From Neolecta irregularis DAH-3 (Eukaryota > Ascomycota > Neolectomycetes > Neolectales > Neolectaceae), in NCBI GenBank assembly GCA_001929475.1, contig LXFE01000124.1, forward strand, positions 1 to 46,087: a stretch of 46,087 nucleotides of DNA, read 5' to 3'. The notes under the pieces are model-generated. The model was not told where the DNA came from, ran no database searches, and worked only from the letters and a program-made list of their open reading frames with translations. Shown in pieces: positions 39,823 through 46,087 of this stretch (position 1 is the stretch's first letter; each line of letters opens with the position of its first letter). The position numbers were made by a program, and so were the translations under genes.

Positions 39823-41129
39823 GACTCTTGTAGGTGACGATTTGGTAAACTGATACCAGGCGAGTCGTGGATGACTTGAGGGTGGTGAGGAGGTGACTGC
39901 TGTCGACCGCTAATTTCCACAATCATAATTTACGGCATCTCTACCAGCTGGCTGTTACGACAACGGCTCTTAAGCGGAAGCCTTTTATCGCTTACCATCG
40001 ATTGAGTTGGTCTTTGTCTATGACTACTGCTCAGTTCTTTTTGGATAGAAACCGTATTAAGCTGTAGTTATTCTTCTAACCTCTGAAGACCTCAGCACTA
40101 CCTCAAATGCCCTACTTCACAGTTGATTATATTTTGATTGTGAAAAAGCAAAAAGATGATACATAACTAAGAGGAGAATTGATCTTAATGGGTGCTTGAA
40201 GAAAGAAATGTTCTTTGAGAAATATCCGCGTAAAATTCCATGGACGGATGATTGAGGTGAAGCACTAAGTATGAGCTATTTTAACTTGTCCAGAAATATT
40301 GAGATGGTCAAGGGGAAAATCTTGGGTCAAGGAAAGGAGTTTTAGTCATGAGGCCATGTTTTCTCCAGTTCTTGACTATTGATAATGGAGTGAATCCCAA
40401 CTAGTACTGTCTCATAGAAAGTTTGCAGTCCATAGCCTCCTTCGACATCTAAGGTTGACCAGGAGATGATGAGCGAGGATTGTGGCTATGTTGACCACTT
40501 AATTATCGTAGCAAATCTCTGGGTAAATAAAATGTTGAACATTCTTTGTCTGAGACACCTTATTTGGGTTTTTTGAGAGAATCCCTTAAGATTCTGAAAC
40601 GTCCAACGACTTAAAGGCATGCCCGGAATGATCCATATACAGTTTCGGCAAAAATGGTGGAGTGAATAATATAGACCCGATATTGGATCAGGTTGAAGTT
40701 GTGGGGGCTCGAAGTTACCCACAGTAATAAAATCCACCGGGTTGCCACCGTCACCACATGACCGTTGGGGGTAACTAAAGGAACTGTCATGGGAAGCCGC
40801 CAGTGTCATGACCTCGCTTATATGGGGCTATCACAGGAATTTCCAGACAGAAAGTGTAAGAACATGAGTTCCCTGGCGAGCGCTTAGTGAAAGAGTGATA
40901 TCGCTTGATTTCTAAAGCCCCGATGCTCTTCAAGGAATCGGCAGTTTTATCTAATATAAAATCATTTATAGAAGATTATATATAAGGCTCAAATATTAGT
41001 CCTCGTGGCGAACGCCTTCGCATCATCTTGGTTTAAGATTGGCGCGAAAGATTGAGTACTCCACTAATCGATATATAAAACATTCCGACTAATCATCAGC
41101 TCTCTTCGGAACATCGCAAAGTTAAACCT
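39823..41129. other. 1.3-kb region between divergent RPL20 and the SNM1-type gene
   Basis: Divergent promoters at both ends. The left ~150 bp is the ribosomal-protein promoter, including a HomolD-like box. A minus-strand frame 40809-40486 of 107 residues has odd composition and no domain; I do not call it. Otherwise AT-rich and featureless. Confidence 0.5.
39892..39899 (-). promoter_or_regulatory. HomolD-like box upstream of RPL20
   Basis: On the minus strand CAGTCACC lies 70 bp upstream of the RPL20 ATG. In S. pombe, HomolD (CAGTCACA or its complement) acts as the core promoter of ribosomal-protein genes in place of a TATA box. One base differs from consensus, so this is suggestive only. 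Confidence 0.35.
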
Positions 41130-43311
41130 ATGTCAACATTCAACGGCTATCTACGCGAGTTTCCAGATATAGCTAGCATGTGCCGATGACTTTTTGGATT
41201 ATACTCATCTCTTATAGTCGATTTCTTTCGTGATCGACAACCACACCCTCCTCCGAAAGCCCTTTTCCTCTCACATGTTCATACAGATCATCTACGAGGA
41301 CTTGATACGTACAAGAATAATTCATTCGTTTACTGCTCAAAGGCGACAAAGGAGGTAGGTTTCTTGGAAAGAGCTGTTTTAGAATTTCCCTAGTTACTTT
41401 TAAAGTTACAGACAAAACATGATAGAGTAAATCTCGCTGAGGGAGTGCTAGAGAAGCCAAATTTTCGGTACCGTAATTTGAGTTATCGGAAGGACCTTCT
41501 CGTATACGCTAACGTTAATCCTTCCAATTGACGATATAGAGGGTACTGCCGATGGAAACGCCAACAGTAATTGATATTGGAGGGCCAAAGATTCGTATAA
41601 CTTTATTTGATGTGAATTTGCTCCATCTTTCTTTCTGATATGTCAGGCAAATCATTGTCCCGGAGCCTGTATGTTTTTGATTGAAGGTAACGGGAAGGCG
41701 GTATTGTATACCGGTGATTTTAGAGGTAAGTCTCAATATTCGCTTGGATTAATAGACTAGCGGAAACCTGGTGGAGGAATTCACTCGCCCGAAATGCTGC
41801 CCTGCTCCCGTATCTGAATTCTAAAGTCAAAAAGTTGGATTGCATATACCTTGATACAACGTTTGCGTCCAAAGATCCTCGCTGCATGCACTTTATTTCC
41901 AAGGTATCTCTTAACAACATAGGTAGAGCATTTCTAACTGAAAGACAGAATCTGCGATGTCTTTAGTGGAAGAAATGGCAAAATATCCAGACGACACTTT
42001 CTTCCATTTCAATGCCTGGACTCTTGGTTACGAGGAACTTTGGCTAGCAGTAGCAAATGCTTTCGACTTCAAGGTCACAGTCCGATTAAATATCATTAAT
42101 CATATAGATTCACGTGGATCGATATCGCAATAGTTTGTTCCATTCAATTCGTAGTCCCGATTCATATAACCACGGGCCATTTCTTGCTGGGTATAGTTAC
42201 ATCAATAACCAAAAACCAAACGCAAATCAAGACATAGAGGGTATGCTTACACAAAATCCAACGACTAGGTTTCATAGTTGTGAAGCAACCGGCTCATGTC
42301 CTGTTCGCGACGATGCTAAGAAACAGAAAAGGCTCATTCAAATTGTTCCATATGTCACGTGGAGCGAACATAATATCAGTTTGCGAAGAATTGTTGCTGT
42401 CAGAAAAGGCGGTTTAGAAGAGACTGCGAATATTTTGAGTGAATTTGCTAAGGAAAGGGTTATTCCAGAGAGAGAGGAAGTCCAGAAAGTTGCGAAAAGA
42501 TTAAGCATTGACTTGAGTCCTGAAAGGAAAGCGATTCTTTGGGAAAAGTTGGATGATTTGGATGGGACTGTGATCAAGGAACCCGGCCATACTGTCCTAC
42601 GAGGAACCAAGCTCGAAGAAGACGGAGAGGACCTACCATCGATTATCGTATAACGATATCAACCAGCTGGCTGATATACAGTACATCCCTTATAGTCGGC
42701 ATTCATCACTCTCAGAACTTCAAGATTTCGTCGGCCTTTTCCGTCCAACAACTGTCTTTCCCTGCGTCGCAGACAACGAACGTCTCTTTTACCTGGACAT
42801 GAAAGATTGTTTCGCAAATTATGTTTCCGGAAATTTCACCTTCTTTAACGAAATGCTTCTTTGTCAGCACAGAGACTCGGTCGTCGACAGTCGCATAATT
42901 CTCGAAAGGGTCCTTCAAGAAAAGTGGGCTTACGATGACTTGGATATCGATACCGATGGCGAAGAACTTTCCATAGAATCGTTGGAACTTGAAACAAGTG
43001 AAACGCAAACCTCTTTCTCGAAAGTCCTTGCTATGGCCGCCGAACCAGCTTTGAAGATCCAACAGTTGAAGAAAGAGCTAGCGGATGACATGCCAATTGA
43101 AGACACCACTAAGGATCCCACTGGAAGTTACATTAGTAGCAATTCCCAAACGCAACGAAGTGGAGAGGATACAAGTCAAGAATCGGTCTTCTACTATGAA
43201 AGTGAGACCGCTGATCCTGAAAAAGTCGAATTTTGGAAGGAATGGATCGAACGTGGCTGCGAAATTAAAATGAGCTGCGTTAAATGGCCAACAGTCGAAG
43301 TCGAACTGTGA
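41130..43311 (+). CDS. Artemis/SNM1-type metallo-beta-lactamase nuclease (DNA repair)
   Basis: Beta-CASP nuclease family acting on interstrand crosslinks or hairpin ends. Exons 41130-41175, 41218-41354, 41394-41501, 41540-41611, 41647-41725, 41761-41903, 41945-42073, 42108-42647 and 42682-43311 give 627 residues. Motifs: [19 protein letters not shown], metal-binding [66 protein letters not shown] with IHVDRYR (beta-CASP) and [19 protein letters not shown] (DRMBL region). The C-terminal ~130 residues are acidic and unstructured. Opening directly with the lactamase fold resembles Artemis (DCLRE1C) more than the longer SNM1A/Pso2. Intron 1 (41176-41217) needs a GC donor (GCATGT). It is divergent from RPL20. 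Confidence 0.92.
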
Positions 43312-43555
43312 CAAACGTTTCATTATTGTCCGACAATATATTCTCACAAGACTGAGTAGTTGCAAGCATAGGTTTCGCCTTAAGATGTGCTGTGTCACTC
43401 AGTTAACATTCTAGAACGATCGACTGTGGAACCTTTTCAGGAAACCCATTGATGACTATCCATTTACTCAAATCTGTTGTATGTTAAATTTCCTGATAAG
43501 TTGAAGTGGAAAATTCCTTACACCGCTCTCTTCCTATTGATTTCTGATACCTACA

Positions 43556-44317
43556 ATGATGCCAATCCCTCCTCATTTCGCCTTTCATCAGCACTCGTTC
43601 CACTCTGTTTGTCGTGCACGAACATCACTTCCATCAGCTACCTATTTCTTGGACTCGAGGCAGAGACAAGTTTTGTCGCCTTTTACAACCCATCTTTCTC
43701 CTGATTTGAAATCGCAAATCCTGAATTATCTCAACATCAACGACATCATCGCTGTAGGGAGGACATCGAAATCAAACCTCGAGATATGTAAAGCATACTA
43801 TGCGCGTCATAGCCAAAAGTTGAGACCATATAGAGAACAAATCAATTTTACGTTCACAAGATATCTAAATGCAAGTCAGACCAATCCAATCAATGCCGCT
43901 TTCAAGATTTCAAAGTTGCAGAGTGAATTAGCTCGTTTGGGCTTCATGAGAGAATACGCAATATTAGCCACTCGATTCGAAGAAGAGGAGATTCTACCGT
44001 CCCGACCTGGAGTCTCTTTCAATCCAAGACTGCTTCAATTCTATGCTCTATGTATCGCGAAAGGAGATTTCCGTATAACTAAAGGACTTTGTACTCTAGA
44101 AAATTTGATGAAATTTCGATCCATTGAATCTGCTCGATATACCTGGTGGTTTTATCGAGCTCTCTGGGAGAACCCGCTTGATGATAAGGCAGAAAAAGGA
44201 CTAAATTATTGCTTCCAGTATTGCTGTGAAGTTGCGCAATGTTGTGAAGTTAACCAGAATGTTAAGAAGGCATACATTGAACTTTGCGGATTGATGTATA
44301 GCTTGGGATGTTATTAA
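43556..44317 (+). CDS. F-box-like protein C
   Basis: Intronless, 253 residues. After a ~45-residue Pro/His/Ser-rich leader comes an F-box-like helix set, LSPDLKSQILNYLNINDIIA then VGRTSKSNLEICKAYYARHS. The body is helical (AAFKISKLQSELARLGFMRE, LLQFYALCIAKGDFRITKGL) and the tail is Cys-rich (YCFQYCCEVAQCCEV). The GFMREYAILATRFEEE stretch recalls GFLYEAYVLHRELCAE in F-box-like A, which supports a shared origin. It starts 244 bp after the nuclease gene stop. SCF-receptor function is inferred from the F-box pattern. Confidence 0.6.
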   Translation: MMPIPPHFAFHQHSFHSVCRARTSLPSATYFLDSRQRQVLSPFTTHLSPDLKSQILNYLNINDIIAVGRTSKSNLEICKAYYARHSQKLRPYREQINFTFTRYLNASQTNPINAAFKISKLQSELARLGFMREYAILATRFEEEEILPSRPGVSFNPRLLQFYALCIAKGDFRITKGLCTLENLMKFRSIESARYTWWFYRALWENPLDDKAEKGLNYCFQYCCEVAQCCEVNQNVKKAYIELCGLMYSLGCY

Positions 44318-44660
44318 GAGTACGGATTGTATTGCGGTTAGGGAGGAGACATGGGAGAAAGGCTGCATAGTATTATTTAATATCACGTGAAAAAGCCTGT
44401 GTCCGCCCATGGCCCATTGCCAACACTCCCGCTATCTGCCAGATCCAGGGTTAATGGGCAGTCTTTTTTGCTATTCTATGGCGTTTTTGTCTACTTACTT
44501 CTTGTTCTGCGGGGCAGCCTTTGGCGGCTCCCGGCACTTTCTGCTCCCTTTCCTTCCACTACCGCCCATCCTTTCTTTCTTTTGTTTTCTTTCCCACCTG
44601 TAATGACGAGTCCGCTGCTGGCGGCTATATGAAGGCCTGTTTTCTTCTATGTCGCTTATA
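44318..44660. other. Intergenic, nothing clear
   Basis: Between F-box-like C and the repeat-bearing promoter. CT-rich on the plus strand around 44500-44600, with overlapping hydrophobic ORFs that look like chance translation of pyrimidine tracts. Confidence 0.4.
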
Positions 44661-44670
44661 ACATTTCTCT

Positions 44671-44940
44671 CGACGGCTCACGACATGAAAGCCCATGAAT
44701 CCTTTGAATGGTTTTCATAAATGTCTCACCAAGTCAGATATTTTTTCCGACTTTTCTATTCCTTAAATTCTTGACGACTTATGACACGAATGTCTCACTG
44801 AGTAGGATATTTTTTCCAAGTACAAGATTTCTTCTTTTCTTTAAATTATCGACGGCTTGAGACAGTGACAGTCGTAAATACTGGGAACGGGTTTCATAAT
44901 TATCTCACCGAGTGAGATATTTTCTCCAAGTATATAAAAG
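44671..44940 (+). promoter_or_regulatory. Threefold repeated promoter module and TATA box of the secreted gene
   Basis: Two elements alternate three times. Element a is GACGGCTCACGACATGA at 44673, GACGACTTATGACACGA at 44773 and GACGGCTTGAGACAGTGA at 44850. Element b is TGTCTCACCAAGTCAGATAT at 44722, TGTCTCACTGAGTAGGATAT at 44791 and TATCTCACCGAGTGAGATAT at 44901, each followed by a T-rich TTTTTCC or TTTCTCC. In the last copy TCTCACCGAGTGAGA is palindromic. TATATAAAAG at 44931-44940 is a good TATA box, about 45 bp before the ATG at 44984. The arrangement looks like a bound-factor array in front of an inducible gene. Confidence 0.7.
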
Positions 44941-44983
44941 ACATCTATTCAGCAAACTTGTAAACTTGTAAACTTCTGCCAAG

Positions 44984-46087
44984 ATGAAGGTTACGCTTAT
45001 TGTCCTCGGTCTCGTTACCGTCAGTGCTGTAGGTGTCCAACAGAATGGTATGAAGAAATCACTTCTAGTAAGCATTTGTTTGCTAACAACTTCAGGAGCT
45101 GCTCAGTCAGTCTCTCCTACTCAAGTTGATGCTTATCAGCCTTCGAATGTTGTTCGACCCGCTGAAATAAATCCACGAATCAAGAATAATGATCCATTCT
45201 CGGAAATAACTGTAGAGGAACAGCCACCTTTATCCAGTTCTGATTCCTCGCTTCCTGAAACAACTTCGTGGGTCCGTTCAACCCTCACTTCGGTGTTCAA
45301 CGCTTTCAAACCCAAAAAGAGATCGAGCGCTCCAATACGTGGTAATAATTTCACCTGCCATCAAGTTAATATTTTGTTAGTAGCAAACAATCACGCCTAC
45401 CCTTATGCTATCCTGCCTGAGAATGCGTCAACTGAAGATCGAGGGAAGAATGATCATCAAACTGTCGACAATCCTGAGGAGATTCTGTTCAAAGGTGAAG
45501 AAAGCAAACGAACTAATACTCCTGAAGACAAATCTGAGAAGAATGATAATATAGGTATGTTTCCACTCACTTCTCATTCCTCATTTGGAAGATTCCGTAC
45601 TACCTAAGGCTCATGACGATTCTGCACATGAAGAAATGGAACAAACTGATGTTTCTGTTAAGAGTTTAGGTATGCTCTATTCAGGTCTCTTTTCTCATTT
45701 GGCAGAAATTGCTCAAACACCTCCAAGATTTTATAAATGGTATACTACAATGCGTGATTACGTTGTTGGATCAGGAAAGAAAGATGAAATTGTGGATGTA
45801 GAAACCGAACCAAGCCTTTCTGGTGAAGAATCTGGATTTAAGAAGGAATCTGATAACAATGGTCATCTGAGTATGTCTCCAATCTGTTCCAATTTCTTAT
45901 ATTGTCAGAAAATCCAAACAGTCATCCTCAAACTGCTGACGTACAGCCAATTCGACCTGAGGGGGGATCTGATAAGATACCCGAGGAGAAACCAGAGGAG
46001 AATGCTCCTCAAATTGTCCAAAATCCTGAGGAGATTCGTTTCAAGGATGAAGAAAACAAACGAACCCAACTTTCTGAGAAATCTGAC
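44984..46087 (+). CDS. Secreted acidic repeat protein, 3' end beyond the window
   Basis: Exons 44984-45047, 45096-45341, 45384-45554, 45592-45669, 45706-45870 and 45909-46087 (open at window end); introns are 36-48 nt. MKVTLIVLGLVTVSAVGV is a signal peptide. The mature protein is Pro/Glu/Ser/Lys-rich and acidic, with almost no Cys, apart from a basic patch (FNAFKPKKRSSAPIR) and an aromatic patch (RFYKWYTTMRDYVVG). A ~27-residue unit occurs twice: HQTVDNPEEILFKGEESKR in exon 3 and PQIVQNPEEIRFKDEENKR in exon 6, each followed by a T/Q-x-x-E-K-S-type end. All five mapped introns are phase 1, so exons can duplicate without frame loss. An effector or cell-surface protein is possible; no family recognised. 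Confidence 0.75.

Noticed and set aside
40486-40809. Minus-strand ORF of 107 codons in the RPL20/nuclease gap
   Set aside because: Unusual composition and no family resemblance; one uninterrupted ORF of this length in 1.3 kb can occur by chance.
41212-41460. Minus-strand ORF of 82 codons
   Set aside because: Antisense to exons 2-3 of the nuclease gene, whose plus-strand reading contains the conserved HxHxDH motif.
1-46087. CRISPR arrays, rRNA genes, bacterial mobile elements, intact transposons
   Set aside because: None seen. Repeats are irregular and intergenic, no transposase, reverse transcriptase or integrase motif was recognised, and the gene set is eukaryotic.

Overview
The window is nuclear DNA of a compact, intron-rich fungal genome. 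The genes encode typical fungal or opisthokont proteins. Almost all are split by very short introns, mostly 30-45 nt, with GTA(T/C)-type donors, CTAAC/CTGAC/TTAAT-like branch sites and an AG about 5-12 nt further on. TTAGGG-type motifs, ATF/CREB palindromes and a HomolD-like box upstream of a ribosomal-protein gene fit an ascomycete and would be compatible with Taphrinomycotina, but the lineage is a guess. I rebuilt exon structures by hand from reading frames, splice signals and protein conservation. Where a junction is uncertain I say so.

Layout. 1-377: 3' end of a GC-rich SAM50 gene, then a low-complexity tract. 677-6267: THO2 (mRNA export), 14 exons. 6678-8406: RGS-like protein with a repeated short motif. 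8840-9716: ATG3. 10197-12408 (-): RIM13/palB calpain, divergent from RAD17 (12471-14374, +). 14502-14596: tRNA-Ser(UGA) with intron. 14789-16156: YOS9/OS-9 ER lectin. 16.2-17.6 kb: three weakly supported small genes. 17582-18235: YFH7-like P-loop kinase. 18524-18625 (-): tRNA-Leu(CAA) with intron. 18799-19783: CWC24. 20331-22365: ATP1. 22930-23886 (-): TEA/ATTS-like regulator. 25857-26443: small secreted protein. 26759-28394: glutaryl-CoA dehydrogenase. 28640-29582: coiled-coil protein. 30931-31716 (-), 34289-34966 (+), 43556-44317 (+): intronless F-box-like proteins. 32570-33950 (-): RCH1/SLC10A7-type transporter. 35092-35720 (-): truncated, frameshifted TRK potassium-transporter relic. 35892-37024: possible regulator with SUMO-type motifs. 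37506-37914 (-): SEC61 beta. 39184-39822 (-): ribosomal protein eL20. 41130-43311: Artemis/SNM1-type nuclease. 44984-46087: secreted protein with internal repeats, cut by the window end.

Most of the window is housekeeping: ER translocation and quality control (SEC61B, YOS9), mitochondria (SAM50, ATP1, GCDH), DNA damage (RAD17, [11 protein letters not shown]), splicing and mRNA export (CWC24, THO2), autophagy and ambient-pH signalling (ATG3, RIM13). The accessory part lies at about 23.9-26.4, 29.6-35.9 and 43.5-46.1 kb. It holds a dispersed repeat pair, GC-rich hairpins, AAGCAAG-type repeats, the F-box-like family, the TRK relic and two secreted proteins. The least ordinary locus is the right-end secreted gene: every mapped intron is phase 1, a ~27-residue unit occurs twice, and a threefold repeat lies in front of a TATA box.
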